Assembly (NCBI RefSeq): GCF_003259155.1
Contig: NZ_QGMQ01000002.1
Span: 184,925 to 248,924 of the forward strand
Length of the DNA stretch: 64,000 nucleotides
Direction: 5' to 3'
Source: Marinimicrobium alkaliphilum
GTDB lineage: Bacteria; Pseudomonadota; Gammaproteobacteria; Pseudomonadales; Cellvibrionaceae
The first letter of the stretch is position 1. Each line of letters opens with the position of its first letter. The position numbers and the translations under genes are program-made. Below the pieces are notes generated by a model, which was not told where the DNA came from, did not search any database, and was given only the letters and a program-made list of their open reading frames with translations. Below are positions 44,675 to 54,357 of the stretch, in pieces.

Positions 44675-44864
44675 TTGAAGTGCTGACTTATGTGGAACCA
44701 ACGGTATCTGTCAACAGTATTGGCAAAGGCTTCCCACATGTTGAGCGCCACCGATGGAGTCTGCTATTCGGCTACTTTGCATTGCTCAGCTATGCGTGAT
44801 GTCGCTTACCGTTCTATTGGCTGTTGTGTGGTTTCTGTTGGTGGTGCTTGCATTATATTTTTGA
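44675..44864 (+). pseudogene. Decayed second copy of the immunity-like gene
   Basis: Frame 3 (codons at 44745-44861) reads APPMESAIRLLC then IAQLCVMSLTVLLAVVWFLL, ending at TGA 44862-44864. It aligns without gaps to the C-terminal end of the preceding protein (GRVMRIVC then VVQLSLMCLGSLVGILWFLL): of those 20 later residues about half are identical. Upstream, another frame gives YLSTVLAKASHMLS, matching YLLVAPSLAKKRRFKGLS, so a frameshift near 44743 and stop codons further up break the gene. DNA identity is low, so this is an old paralogue rather than a recent copy. Confidence 0.6.
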
Positions 44865-44898
44865 ATTTCTCTGTCGGTTTGGCTTCTGTGCCTCAGGT

Positions 44899-44930
44899 GT
44901 CGGATTACGCCTTCGGCTAATCCGACCTAC
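44899..44930. repeat. REP-like palindromic repeat D (single copy)
   Basis: A single palindrome of the REP family (loop GCCTTCGGC variant) lies just after the decayed immunity gene and before the convergent hypothetical gene. Confidence 0.88.
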
Positions 44931-44991
44931 TTGAACAGCGGCACCCGCTTTTCAGCACTCTGACGTATGCCACAATATTCAACATATCAAA

Positions 44992-45384
44992 TTACAGACT
45001 GGTCATGCCGAGCCTGTTGGCTCGCCAATTCGGTGCCGCGCCGCCGCGCCAGCCGCGTGAGCGTGACAGATTCAGGACATCCCGCGCGGTGTAGTGTCGC
45101 CAGCCGTTGAACAGGCTCTCGGCAATGATCGCTCTCAACTCATCCAGTGCGGTCTGATCCAGCTTGAAAAACGCCAGGGAGTTTTCGGATTGCTCGTGGC
45201 GGTAGAGGGCCACAGCGTAGGCGGCATGATCCATTTTCAGTTTCAGGGTCTTCGCCGTTTTGATGATCTGGAGCACCGTGTATTGGTCGGAAGCGCCGTA
45301 GCGGTTCGCCAGTGCAGGTCCCAGTTGGTAGATGTAACGCCGGACGCTGCGCCCCAGGCGGTAATTCCTGATGTAGTTGATCAT
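44992..45384 (-). CDS. Conserved-looking hypothetical protein
   Basis: 130 residues, rich in Arg, Tyr and Leu. It begins MINYIRNYRLGRSVRRYIYQLG and has no signal peptide or membrane segment. Predicted mostly helical, with a C-terminal RDVLNLSRSRGWRGG stretch. It may belong to a gammaproteobacterial DUF family but was not recognised. It is flanked by REP copies on both sides. Function unknown. Confidence 0.6.
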   Translation of the reverse strand: MINYIRNYRLGRSVRRYIYQLGPALANRYGASDQYTVLQIIKTAKTLKLKMDHAAYAVALYRHEQSENSLAFFKLDQTALDELRAIIAESLFNGWRHYTARDVLNLSRSRGWRGGAAPNWRANRLGMTSL

Positions 45385-45473
45385 CGCAGTTTGGAGTCTG
45401 GCGTTTTGAGTTAGTGGTTTGGCGAGTTTATCACCGATTTTGGGGTTTTTGTTTGGGGTTTTGGTGCCTCAGT

Positions 45474-45650
45474 GTCGGATTATGCTGCGCTAATCCGACC
45501 TACTTGAACAGTGGTGGTTTTTTATTGGGATGGGTGCCTCAGTGTCGGATTACGGCTGCGCCTAATCCGACAAAACGCCCGCAACCCACCCAGTAGCAAT
45601 GGCACCTTGTTTTGCGTAGGTCGGATTAGCCCGCAAGGGCGTAATCCGAC
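45474..45650. repeat. REP-like palindromic repeat cluster E (3 copies)
   Basis: Copies at 45474-45503 and 45544-45571 (direct) and 45616-45650 (inverted) of the same palindrome, filling much of the gap before the cusA-like gene. The first copy has lost two bases in the left arm. Confidence 0.9.
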
Positions 45651-45681
45651 AATGAGGCACCCAACCCGACAGCGCGGGCAT

Positions 45682-48600
45682 TTAGCGCAAGCGCCACTCC
45701 TCCCGCCAGGCGTAGAGCACCGGCACGGAAAACAGACTTAGCAGCACAAACACCAGTCCGCCCAGGGTGGGGATGGCCATGGGGATCATCAGATCCGCGC
45801 CGCGGCCGGTGGCGGTGAGCACCGGCAGCAAGGCCAATACGGTCGTGGTGGTGGTCAGCAGCGCCGGGCGGGCCCGACGCTGGCCCGCTGACAGGGCACA
45901 GGCGCGGATGGCGTCGACGGTTGCCGGGCGCTCGGCGTCGAAGCGCTGGCGCAAGTGAGTGGCCATCATCACCGCGTCGTCGACGGCGATGCCAAAGAGC
46001 GCCAAAAAGCCCACCCAGACCGCCACACTCAGGTTGACGGTGTGCAACTGAAACAGCTCGCGCAGGTTGATACCGAACACCGAGACGTTGGCAAACCAGT
46101 CCTGCCCGTACAGCCAGAGCATGATAAAGCCCCCGCCCCAGGCCACCGCGATGCTGCTGAACACCATCAGCGAGGTGCTCAGGGTGCGGAACTGTAAATA
46201 CAGAATGATCAGAATCAGTGCCAGGGCTACCGGGATGACCACCTGTAGGGTCTGCATGGCCCGCTGTTGGTGTTCGTAGCTGCCGGCAAACTGGTAGTGG
46301 CTGCCGGCGGGCAGGCGCCACTCGCCCTCGGCCCGGGCGTTTTCAAGGTAGTCGCGCACCGCTTCCACCACGTCCACCTCGGCCCAGCCACTGGCGGCGG
46401 CGAAGGTGACATAGCCGGTGAGAAAGGTGTTCTCGGTGCGGATCATCTGCGGGCCGCGTTCGTAGCGAATTTCTGCCAGCTCGCCCAAAGGAATATGCGT
46501 GCCGTCCGGCGTGGCCACCAGGATGCGTGCCATCTGCTCCGGCGTCTGGCGTAGCTCACGGGGGTAGCGCACCCGCACCGGGTAGCGCTCGCGCCCCTCC
46601 ACCGTGCGGGTGGCGGTGGCACCGCCAATGGCCGCTGCCAGAGTGTTCTGCACTTGCGCCATGCTCAGTCCGTAGCGGGCGATCTGGGCCCGGTCCGGGT
46701 GGATCTCCAGGTAGGGCTTGCCCACCACCCGGTCGGCATTGACGCTCGCGCTATTGACTCCGGGGGCCTCGCGCATCAACGCTTCGAGGCGCACGGCCAG
46801 TTCGTCCAACGTGGCCAGGTCGGGTGCGGCCACCTTGATGCCCATGCTCGCGCGCATGCCGGTTTGTAGCATCAGCTGGCGGGTCTCGATGGGTTGCAGC
46901 CGGGGTGCGGAGGTGGCGCCGGGCACAGTGGCGGCGCGGCTGATCTCGTCCCAGATATCACTCGGGGACTGGATGTGCTCGCGCCACTGACGGTAGGGGC
47001 GCCCGCGCCGGTCGGGGATCAGATCGCCGTCGTCATCGCGCACAAATTCGCCCGCCGAGCGGTCGTAGCGGAAGTTCAGGCGCCGCCCGTCGGCATCGGT
47101 TTTGTACTCATTTTTGTAGGTGATCACGGTTTCGATCATGGACAGAGGCGCCGGGTCCAGGGCGGTCTCGGCCCGCCCCAGTTTGCCCACCACGGTATCC
47201 ACTTCGGGAATGGCGGCGATGGCCTTGTCCTGTTGCTGCATGATCTCCTTGGCTGCGCCCAGGGAGGCGTGGGGCATGGTGGTGGGCATCCACAGGAAGC
47301 TGCCTTCATCCAAAGGTGGCATAAACTCCCGGCCCATCTGGGACCAGGACCAGAGGCCCAAAACGACGACCGCCACCGGTAACACCAGAAACACCGGCTT
47401 GTAGTTCAGGCAGGCGCGCAACAGGCAAGGATAGAGCCGCAAAAACCCTACGCTGGCGCCCACCACAACACCAAAGAGCACCAGCAAAAACACGCTGTTA
47501 CCCACGCGGCCGTAGCCCGGCCCCAGCGGCTCCCAGAAGCCCGCCAGACTGATCAATAGGGTGAGTGCCAAGGCGCCGGTCAGCACCCGCGGCCCCCACG
47601 CTTGCCAGCGCGGCGGCAGGCGCCGGTGCCAGAGCACCCAGGCGCCGGTCAGCGCAAGCAGGGCCGCGCCCAACAGCACCCAGCCCCAACCCTGAACCAG
47701 TGCGATCGGCACCAGCAGCGCCGCCAGCGCCAGTTGCACACGCGCCAGGCCCCGGCGAACATCCAGTGCCAGCAGGGCGCGCAGCAGGGCCGGAATCAGC
47801 ACCAGAGCCAGGATGATGGCCGCGATCAGGATAAAGGTTTTGGTGTAGGCGAGGGGCGCGAACAGCTTGCCCTCGGCGCCGGTCATGGTGAATACCGGCA
47901 AAAAGCTGATCACGGTGGTGGCCACGGCGGTCAGCACTGCCGAGCCCACTTCGCGGGTGCCCTCGTAGACCTGCTCGCTCAGGGGCTCGTCCGGGTACTT
48001 GCGGGTTCGGTGCAGGACGCTTTCGCTGATGATGATGCCCATATCGACAATGGTGCCGATGGCGATGGCGATACCGGCGAGGGAGACGATATTGGCATCC
48101 ACCCCGGCGTAGCGCATGGCGATAAAGGCCATAAGGACCGCCAGGGGCAGCATCAGGCTGACCCCGAGGGCCGCACGCAGGTGCCCGAGCAGCAGCAGAA
48201 TGACAATGGCGGTGACCAGCATCTGTTGCAGCAGGGCATCGTTGAGGGTGCCCAGGGTTTGCTGAATCAGTTCGCTGCGGTCGTAAAAGGGCTCGATGGT
48301 GACCTGGCTCAGGGTCAGCCAGTCGGGCCACTGCTCGCGTGGGTGCTGTTCCAGCCACTGGGTCCATTGAGTGACTGTCTCCGGACCTTTGGCGGGCAAC
48401 TGTTGTTCATGGGTAAAGGTGTCGACGCTGTCGGTATGGGTCTGTGACCAGTCGATCCAGGCCCGGGCCGGCAGGCCGGGGGCGATCTCGTCGATTTTGG
48501 CGCGGGTGTTGGTGATGGCGGCGCGCGGGTTGAAGCCTTCGCGCACCGTGACCACGCCGCCCACGGCCTCGGCGCCGTCCACATCCAGTACGCCCCGGCG

Positions 48601-49482
48601 CTCAGCCGGGCCCAGGGTGACATGGGCCACATCCTTGACCCGGATGGGGGTCTGGTCCGGGCCCGGGCGCACCACGGCTTGTTCAATGTCGGACAAGGAG
48701 CGGATAAAGCCCACGCCGCGCACCAGGTATTCCACCTGATTGATTTCCGTGGGGCCGGCACTGACGTCCAGGTTGGCGTCGCGCACGGCGGCCAGCACCT
48801 GTTCGAGGGTGACTTCGTGGATCCGCAGGGCGTCCGGGTCCAGGTCGATCTGGTACTCGCGCACATAGCCGCCCACCGAGGCCACTTCGCTGATGCCTTC
48901 GGCGGTCATCAGACCGTAGCGCACATGCCAGTCCTGCAGGCTGCGCAGCTCGTGCAGCTCCCAACCGCCGGCGGGGTTGCCGTCCGGGTCGCGGCCTTCC
49001 AGGGTGTACCAGAACACCTGGCCCAGGCCAGTGGCGTCGGGCCCCAGGGCCGGCTGCACGCCCTCGGGCAGCGTGCCGGCGGAAAGGCTGCTGAGTTTTT
49101 CCAGGAGCCGGGCCCGCGCCCAGTAAAACTCGGCATCCTCCTCAAAAATCACGGTGATAAAGGAACTGCCGAACATGGACAGGCTGCGCACATCCACCAC
49201 CCCGGGTACGCCCATCAGGGCGGTGGTCAGGGGGTAGGTGAGTTGATCCTCCACATCCCGGGGGGAGTGGCCGGGCCAGTCGCTGTAGACGATCTGCTGG
49301 TTCTCCCCCAGGTTGGGGATGGCGTCCACCGGCACCGGTGAACGCGGCAGCGGCGTGTGCCAGTCAAAAGGGCTGACCGCCAGACCCAGGCCCAGGGTGA
49401 GTGCCAGAAGCAGCGCCGGAATCAGTTTTTCCCGCAGGCACAGGTGAATAAAGCGGTCGAACAGGGTGGCCTGCTCAGTCAT
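45682..49482 (-). CDS. cusA: Heavy-metal RND efflux pump, CusA/CzcA family
   Basis: 1266 residues, about 200 longer than typical CusA. The N-terminus (FIHLCLREKLIPALLLALTLGL), the porter domain and the TM4 motif AIAIGTIVDMGIIISE, with conserved Asp for proton relay, fit the HME-RND family. The extra length comes from an insert around residues 555-680 with several hydrophobic segments (ALAALLVPIALVQGWGWVLL, VLTGALALTLLISLAG). It is the inner-membrane proton-driven pump of a tripartite system that exports Cu/Ag or Zn/Co/Cd. The start overlaps the cusB stop by eight bases. No outer-membrane factor gene (cusC/czcC) is nearby. Confidence 0.9.
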   Translation of the reverse strand: MTEQATLFDRFIHLCLREKLIPALLLALTLGLGLAVSPFDWHTPLPRSPVPVDAIPNLGENQQIVYSDWPGHSPRDVEDQLTYPLTTALMGVPGVVDVRSLSMFGSSFITVIFEEDAEFYWARARLLEKLSSLSAGTLPEGVQPALGPDATGLGQVFWYTLEGRDPDGNPAGGWELHELRSLQDWHVRYGLMTAEGISEVASVGGYVREYQIDLDPDALRIHEVTLEQVLAAVRDANLDVSAGPTEINQVEYLVRGVGFIRSLSDIEQAVVRPGPDQTPIRVKDVAHVTLGPAERRGVLDVDGAEAVGGVVTVREGFNPRAAITNTRAKIDEIAPGLPARAWIDWSQTHTDSVDTFTHEQQLPAKGPETVTQWTQWLEQHPREQWPDWLTLSQVTIEPFYDRSELIQQTLGTLNDALLQQMLVTAIVILLLLGHLRAALGVSLMLPLAVLMAFIAMRYAGVDANIVSLAGIAIAIGTIVDMGIIISESVLHRTRKYPDEPLSEQVYEGTREVGSAVLTAVATTVISFLPVFTMTGAEGKLFAPLAYTKTFILIAAIILALVLIPALLRALLALDVRRGLARVQLALAALLVPIALVQGWGWVLLGAALLALTGAWVLWHRRLPPRWQAWGPRVLTGALALTLLISLAGFWEPLGPGYGRVGNSVFLLVLFGVVVGASVGFLRLYPCLLRACLNYKPVFLVLPVAVVVLGLWSWSQMGREFMPPLDEGSFLWMPTTMPHASLGAAKEIMQQQDKAIAAIPEVDTVVGKLGRAETALDPAPLSMIETVITYKNEYKTDADGRRLNFRYDRSAGEFVRDDDGDLIPDRRGRPYRQWREHIQSPSDIWDEISRAATVPGATSAPRLQPIETRQLMLQTGMRASMGIKVAAPDLATLDELAVRLEALMREAPGVNSASVNADRVVGKPYLEIHPDRAQIARYGLSMAQVQNTLAAAIGGATATRTVEGRERYPVRVRYPRELRQTPEQMARILVATPDGTHIPLGELAEIRYERGPQMIRTENTFLTGYVTFAAASGWAEVDVVEAVRDYLENARAEGEWRLPAGSHYQFAGSYEHQQRAMQTLQVVIPVALALILIILYLQFRTLSTSLMVFSSIAVAWGGGFIMLWLYGQDWFANVSVFGINLRELFQLHTVNLSVAVWVGFLALFGIAVDDAVMMATHLRQRFDAERPATVDAIRACALSAGQRRARPALLTTTTTVLALLPVLTATGRGADLMIPMAIPTLGGLVFVLLSLFSVPVLYAWREEWRLR

Positions 49483-51322
49483 GGTCGCCTCCCGGGGTCA
49501 GGCGTTCCTGGCGTTCGCCGCAGCGGTACATCATGGAGCCGAAATAGGGGTTGCGCAGCTCGTCGTCGGCCTGTAGCCAGTGGGCACCTTCATCGTCCCG
49601 GGCCATAGGGCAATAGAACAGGTAGTGAGCTTCCGGCGCCAGCCCGCGACGGGCCAGGGTAATCATGGCCTGGGAGTGGTCGTAGAACTGGTCCACGGCC
49701 TGATCGAGGTCGTTCACATGGTGGCTGTGGCCCGCGCCGGTGAGCAGTTGCTCCCGGGCTTCGCTCAGCGCCTCGGGCCAGTCCAGCGCCTGCGCGGCCT
49801 GATGCAGGGCGCCGGTGGCGGCCTGCCAGGCCCCCAGATCGTCGTGGGCCAGAGCGTCCTGGGCCGCCAGGTAGTGGGGGAAGAGGCTGGCCCAGTCAAC
49901 GTCGTGGTCTTCATGACCGCCGGTGGCGTGAGCAGGGTCGCTGTGATCGTGCGCGCGGCTATGGCCACCGTGGTCGTGCCCCTCATGCGGCTCGTCGCCA
50001 TTGGCATCCGGGGCAGGCTGGTCGCCATGGTCGTGCCCGGGTGCGCCTCCGCCATCGGGGGCCATCATGCTGGGCAGACCGCGAATCTGCAGTTCGCTGT
50101 CGAGCCGGAAGGCGCCCTGACTGACCACCAGCTCGCCTTCGGCGAGACCGTCGACCACGGCGTAGTGATCGCCCACACGCGGGCCGAGCGTGACCTGGCG
50201 TGGGGTGAAGCGCCCGGGCTCGTCCGGGTCTCGCAGGTATACCAGCGCTCTTTCGCCGGTGAGCAGAGGGGCCGAGGCGGGAATCATCAGCGCTTCGGGG
50301 GTCGGAATATGGAGACGGCCGTTAATCAGCATGCCCGGCTTGAGCCGGCCGTCGGTATTGTCCAGGGCGATGCGCACGGCGGTGGTGCGCTTGTCCCGCT
50401 GGACACTGGGTTCAATAAACAGAACCTCCCCCTCGAGGGTTTCTCCGGGTAGGGCGCGGCTGCGCAAGCTAACGGTTTGGCCTGTCTGGATGCCCGCCAG
50501 ATCCTGTTCGTAGACCTCGACAATGGCCCATAAGCGGGTGAGATCCGCCACCTGATAGAGGGCGTCGCCGGTCTGGACATAGGCGCCTTCGGTAGCCAAA
50601 CGCTCAATCACGGTGCCGGACTGGGGTGCCCGAATGGTGAGGTAATCGCTCACTTCGCCGTCGTGGCCGTCTTCAATAATGGTGTCGATTTGTTGGCTGT
50701 CCAGCCCCAGCAGGCGCAGGCGGTTGCGCGCCGCGCGGGCGGTCTGCTCGGCCTGGCTGCCGCGTGCCTGGGTTCCTTCGGTAATACGCAGGGCTCGCAG
50801 AAGCTCGGTTTGCGCGGTGAGCAGCTCGGGGCTGTAGATGTCGGCCACCGGTTGGCCACGCTCGATATGGGCACCGGTGCTGTCGATATGAAGTCGCTCC
50901 AGGCGTCCGGCGCTCCAGGCGCTCAAGGTGCGCAAGCGGGTTTCATCGTAGTCCACACGTCCCGCCACGGGCAGTTCACGGGCCAGGGTGTCATAGCGGG
51001 CAGGAGTAACACTCACGGCCAGCAGGGACAGGGCGCGCTCGCTCAGGGTCAGGCTGGGGGCATCGGCCGCTTCGTGATCATGACCGTTGCTCTCCACGGG
51101 TATCAGGGCCATGCCGCAGATGGGACAGCGGTCATTGGGGTCGTTGGAGCGCACTTGCGGGTGCATGGAGCAGGTGTACATCTGCTCCTGAGTCATGGCC
51201 ACCTGTGGGTTCGGCGACGATGCCGGTGCCAGCCCGGTATGTGAGTGGTCACTGTGACTGTGGGCCACCAGTGACAGGCTGCCCAGCGCGATGACGGAGA
51301 AAACTTTGATGGACGATTTCAT
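49475..51322 (-). CDS. cusB: RND periplasmic adaptor CusB-like, with N-terminal metal-binding and C-terminal DUF3347 domains
   Basis: 615 residues from ATG 51322. The signal peptide is followed by a heavy-metal-binding domain (MYTCSMHPQVRSNDPNDRCPICGMALIPV, cut here at the conserved Cys/Met/His), then the membrane-fusion barrel-sandwich region (SAWSAGRLERLHIDSTGAHI, IRAPQSGTVIERL). A His/Asp-rich linker (about 465-500) precedes a DUF3347-like helical domain (DALAHDDLGAWQAATGALHQ ... FYCPMARDDEGAHWLQ), which is linked to Cu handling in other proteins. Cu(I)/Ag(I) is the likeliest substrate. It is co-transcribed with cusA. Confidence 0.9.
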   Translation of the reverse strand: MKSSIKVFSVIALGSLSLVAHSHSDHSHTGLAPASSPNPQVAMTQEQMYTCSMHPQVRSNDPNDRCPICGMALIPVESNGHDHEAADAPSLTLSERALSLLAVSVTPARYDTLARELPVAGRVDYDETRLRTLSAWSAGRLERLHIDSTGAHIERGQPVADIYSPELLTAQTELLRALRITEGTQARGSQAEQTARAARNRLRLLGLDSQQIDTIIEDGHDGEVSDYLTIRAPQSGTVIERLATEGAYVQTGDALYQVADLTRLWAIVEVYEQDLAGIQTGQTVSLRSRALPGETLEGEVLFIEPSVQRDKRTTAVRIALDNTDGRLKPGMLINGRLHIPTPEALMIPASAPLLTGERALVYLRDPDEPGRFTPRQVTLGPRVGDHYAVVDGLAEGELVVSQGAFRLDSELQIRGLPSMMAPDGGGAPGHDHGDQPAPDANGDEPHEGHDHGGHSRAHDHSDPAHATGGHEDHDVDWASLFPHYLAAQDALAHDDLGAWQAATGALHQAAQALDWPEALSEAREQLLTGAGHSHHVNDLDQAVDQFYDHSQAMITLARRGLAPEAHYLFYCPMARDDEGAHWLQADDELRNPYFGSMMYRCGERQERLTPGGDHD

Positions 51323-51385
51323 AACGGTATTCCTGATTGATAGACGAACAAAACCCCAGCGGCAAGTGCACAAGCGCCGCGAGGA

Positions 51386-51775
51386 TCAAATCAGGAAGCG
51401 TTGATTCAGAAGGTGTAGTCGGTGCTTCGGAGGGGGTATTGGTGGTGGAATAAGCCCGGTTTCGAGTGCACTGGTGGCGGCCAGCGGAAAGTCGCCGTGC
51501 CAGCTCGACAGGGTGGCTGCGGACAGATTTTGGAATTGTGAGGTGACTTCCAGGGCCGGCTGGTCGCACTCCGGGCAATCGCTGGGGGCGTGATGCTGCT
51601 GGGTGTCCGCCTCGACCTGAAGGGTTACCGGCGTGCCGTGACAGTCGATGACGACCTCGGTGGTAGCGGGTGCCGCCTGCACCGGTGCAAGGCAATAGAC
51701 CAAGCACCAGGAAACCGCCAGCGCGAGCGCCAGCGGCAGGGCCCAGTAACGGTGTTGTGAACGCAGGGCGGCCAT
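51386..51775 (-). CDS. Small Cys/His-containing secreted protein upstream of cusBA
   Basis: 129 residues from ATG 51775, which is eight bases after GGAG. ATG 51781 is too close to that site. An N-terminal signal peptide or anchor (YWALPLALALAVSWCLVYCLAPVQA) is followed by a short region with HC, HH and CPECDQP motifs. These could bind metal or form disulfides. Such small proteins often head cus/czc operons and may be metal sensors or chaperones. No family was recognised. It lies 63 bases upstream of cusB on the same strand. Confidence 0.6.
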   Translation of the reverse strand: MAALRSQHRYWALPLALALAVSWCLVYCLAPVQAAPATTEVVIDCHGTPVTLQVEADTQQHHAPSDCPECDQPALEVTSQFQNLSAATLSSWHGDFPLAATSALETGLIPPPIPPPKHRLHLLNQRFLI

Positions 51776-51903
51776 GGTCATGTCTCCATAATAAACCCCG
51801 AAATCCAGTCTGTCTCGGTGTTTGTTGCCCTGGGGCTCGGGTAAAAGAGTGTAAATGGCAGGGCAATCCCTTTTTAAACAAGGGTTTAGGGTGGCGGATT
51901 TTC

Positions 51904-51932
51904 TTGCGCGGCTATCCCCCCTTGGTTATGCT
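51904..51932 (+). promoter_or_regulatory. Possible mrp operon promoter
   Basis: TTGCGC (51904-51909) and TATGCT (51927-51932) with a 17-base spacer, about 115 bases upstream of mrpA. The match to consensus is moderate. Confidence 0.4.
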
Positions 51933-52047
51933 GTACTCCCTTTTTGCCGGCGCACACCGGCGTATCGAGTGAAGCCTGTCCGCCACAAGAAACGCACAGA
52001 TTCGGTGCACCACCAGGCTCACTGGCCATAAGGAGCTGCCTGACACA

Positions 52048-54357
52048 ATGCTATTTGCCGTTCTATCGGGTTTTATTGTCGCCGCATTGGCCCCCTGGCT
52101 GATGGGCTTTCTCAAAGACCGTATCGGCTGGGGCCTGGCCCTCTTGCCGGCGGGGCTGACACTGTACTTTGCCAGCTTCATTCCCGCGGTGAGTGGGGGC
52201 GAGGTGGTGCTGCAACACTGGGCCTGGATGCCGATCCTGGATGTGCATTTGAGCTTTATGCTCGACGGCCTGTCCCTGATGTTTGCGCTCCTGATCAGTT
52301 TTATCGGCACCTTTATTCTGATCTACGCCGGCGCCTACCTTAAAGGCCATGAGTATCTGGGGCGCTTTTACGTCATCATGCTCAGCTTTATGGCCTCGAT
52401 GCTGGGGCTGGTGCTGTCCAATAATCTGATCAGCCTGTTTGTGTTCTGGGAGCTGACCAGTGTCACCTCCTATCTGCTGATCGGGTTCAATCACCGGGAT
52501 CTGGACGCGCGCAAGTGTGCCCTGCAGGGGTTGTTTGTTACGGTAGCGGGCGGTCTGGCGTTGATGGCCGGTCTGGTGATGCTCGGCCTGGTGAGTGGCA
52601 GTTTCCAGATATCTGAAGTGCTGGTCGCCGACGGCCTGCTTGAGAGCCCGTTGATCACCGGCATCATTATCTGCGTGCTTCTGGGCACTTTCACCAAATC
52701 GGCGCAGTTCCCCTTCCACTTCTGGTTGCCCAACGCCATGGCGGCACCGACGCCGGTGTCGGCCTATTTGCACTCGGCCACCATGGTCAAAGCGGGTATC
52801 TACCTGATGGCGCGCCTGAACCCGGCGCTGGGTGAACATATGCTCTGGACGGTGCTGCTGTGCAGTGCCGGGGGCATCACCATGCTTCTGGGGGTGTACC
52901 TGGCCTACAGTGCCACTGGCGTGAAAAAAGTGCTCGCCTACTCCACGGTCATGGCGCTGGGCACGCTCACCATGCTCATCGGCATCGGTACCGATTACGC
53001 CATGATCGCCTTCGCCAGTTTCCTGCTCGGTCACTCTCTCTACAAGGGTGCGCTCTTTATGATTGCCGGCGCGCTCGATCACGAAACCGGCACCAAGGAT
53101 CTGACCCGCATGGGCGGGTTGCGCAAGGCCATGCCGATCACGGCCACGGCGGCATTGATAGCAGGCTTGTCGCTGGCGGGGTTGCCGCCGTTGTTCGGTT
53201 TTATCGGCAAGGAACTGATGCTTGAAGCGGTGCTTTCGGCAGAATGGCAGAGCAGCCTGTTGCTGGTGGCCGCCGTGCTGACCGCGAGCCTGGGCATCGC
53301 GGTAGCGGCAGCTGTGGCGATCAAGCCTTTCTGGGGCAAGGTGGGCGACACCCCGAAAAAGCCCCACGAAGCGCCGGTGGGCATGTGGCTGGGCCCGGTG
53401 GTGCTGGCGGCGACATCGCTGCTGTTTGGTATTCTGCCCTTCTTGCCGGAAGGCTGGGTGGTCGCCGCAGCCGTGACGTCGGTCAAGGGCCAGTCGGTGG
53501 ACTTTTATCTCTCCCTTTGGCACGGCATTAACCTGCCACTCATCCTCTCCGGTGCGAGCCTGGTCGCGGGCGCGGTACTTTACGCGCTCTGGGGTCGCAC
53601 CCGAGCGCCCCTGACAATGGTCAATGACGTGTTCAGTCGCGTTGGCCCGGAGGTGGGGTACTTCCGCTTTATGAGTGCTATGACCGGTTTTGCCGCCTGG
53701 CAGACCCGGGTACTGCAAAACGGGGTGATGGGCATCTATATGATCGTTCTGATCATGACTACCGTCGTGCTTGCCGGGTATACCCTGCTCAGTCAGTACG
53801 GTTTGCACCTGACGCTGACCGGCATAGGCGAGGTGCACTTCTACGAATGGGCAATTGCACTGTTGATGGTGATGGCGGCGGTGTACGTGATCTTTACCCG
53901 CTCGCGCTTGGGGGCGGTGGCCACTATCGGTGCCCTCGGTTTCTCCGTGGCATTGATTTTCATTCTGTTCAGCGCGCCGGATCTGGGGATTACCCAGGTT
54001 TTGATCGAAACCCTGACGGTGATTCTGCTGGTACTGGTGCTGTTCCGGTTGCCCGGCTTCTCCCATTATTCCAGCCGTTTTGAAATCTGGCGCGATGGTA
54101 CCGTGGCCGTGCTTTTCGGCGGTTTGATGACCCTGTTGATGCTCGGTGCTCTGGATACCCGCTACTTTGAAACCATCTCGGGCTTCTTTGTGGAGGCCAG
54201 TTACCCAGAGGCGCAGGGACGTAACATTGTCAATGTGATTCTGGTGGACTTCCGGGCCCTGGATACCCTGGGTGAGATATTTGTTCTGGCGATTGCAGCC
54301 ATGGGTGTTTACTCCATGCTGCGCCTGCGTGCGGAGGTGAAAGATGACCGAGGTTAA
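52048..54357 (+). CDS. mrpA: Na+/H+ antiporter subunit A (MrpA/MnhA)
   Basis: 769 residues with about 20 membrane segments. The N-terminal part is a proton-pumping NuoL-like module ([29 protein letters not shown]) with the conserved Lys and Glu of antiporter subunits. The C-terminal part carries the MrpA-specific DUF4040/MrpB-like extension ([28 protein letters not shown]). It is the largest subunit of the seven-gene Mrp complex, which exports Na+ using the proton gradient and serves pH and salt homeostasis. The stop overlaps mrpB by 14 bases. Confidence 0.95.
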   Translation: MLFAVLSGFIVAALAPWLMGFLKDRIGWGLALLPAGLTLYFASFIPAVSGGEVVLQHWAWMPILDVHLSFMLDGLSLMFALLISFIGTFILIYAGAYLKGHEYLGRFYVIMLSFMASMLGLVLSNNLISLFVFWELTSVTSYLLIGFNHRDLDARKCALQGLFVTVAGGLALMAGLVMLGLVSGSFQISEVLVADGLLESPLITGIIICVLLGTFTKSAQFPFHFWLPNAMAAPTPVSAYLHSATMVKAGIYLMARLNPALGEHMLWTVLLCSAGGITMLLGVYLAYSATGVKKVLAYSTVMALGTLTMLIGIGTDYAMIAFASFLLGHSLYKGALFMIAGALDHETGTKDLTRMGGLRKAMPITATAALIAGLSLAGLPPLFGFIGKELMLEAVLSAEWQSSLLLVAAVLTASLGIAVAAAVAIKPFWGKVGDTPKKPHEAPVGMWLGPVVLAATSLLFGILPFLPEGWVVAAAVTSVKGQSVDFYLSLWHGINLPLILSGASLVAGAVLYALWGRTRAPLTMVNDVFSRVGPEVGYFRFMSAMTGFAAWQTRVLQNGVMGIYMIVLIMTTVVLAGYTLLSQYGLHLTLTGIGEVHFYEWAIALLMVMAAVYVIFTRSRLGAVATIGALGFSVALIFILFSAPDLGITQVLIETLTVILLVLVLFRLPGFSHYSSRFEIWRDGTVAVLFGGLMTLLMLGALDTRYFETISGFFVEASYPEAQGRNIVNVILVDFRALDTLGEIFVLAIAAMGVYSMLRLRAEVKDDRG

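Noticed and set aside
44563-44920. Two short plus-strand frames after the immunity-like gene as separate genes
   Set aside because: Neither has a ribosome site or homology over its length. Part of the stretch aligns across frames with the immunity-like protein, so decay explains it better.
31547-45650. REP-like clusters as CRISPR arrays
   Set aside because: The units are palindromes in both orientations with irregular or repeated spacers, and no cas gene is present.
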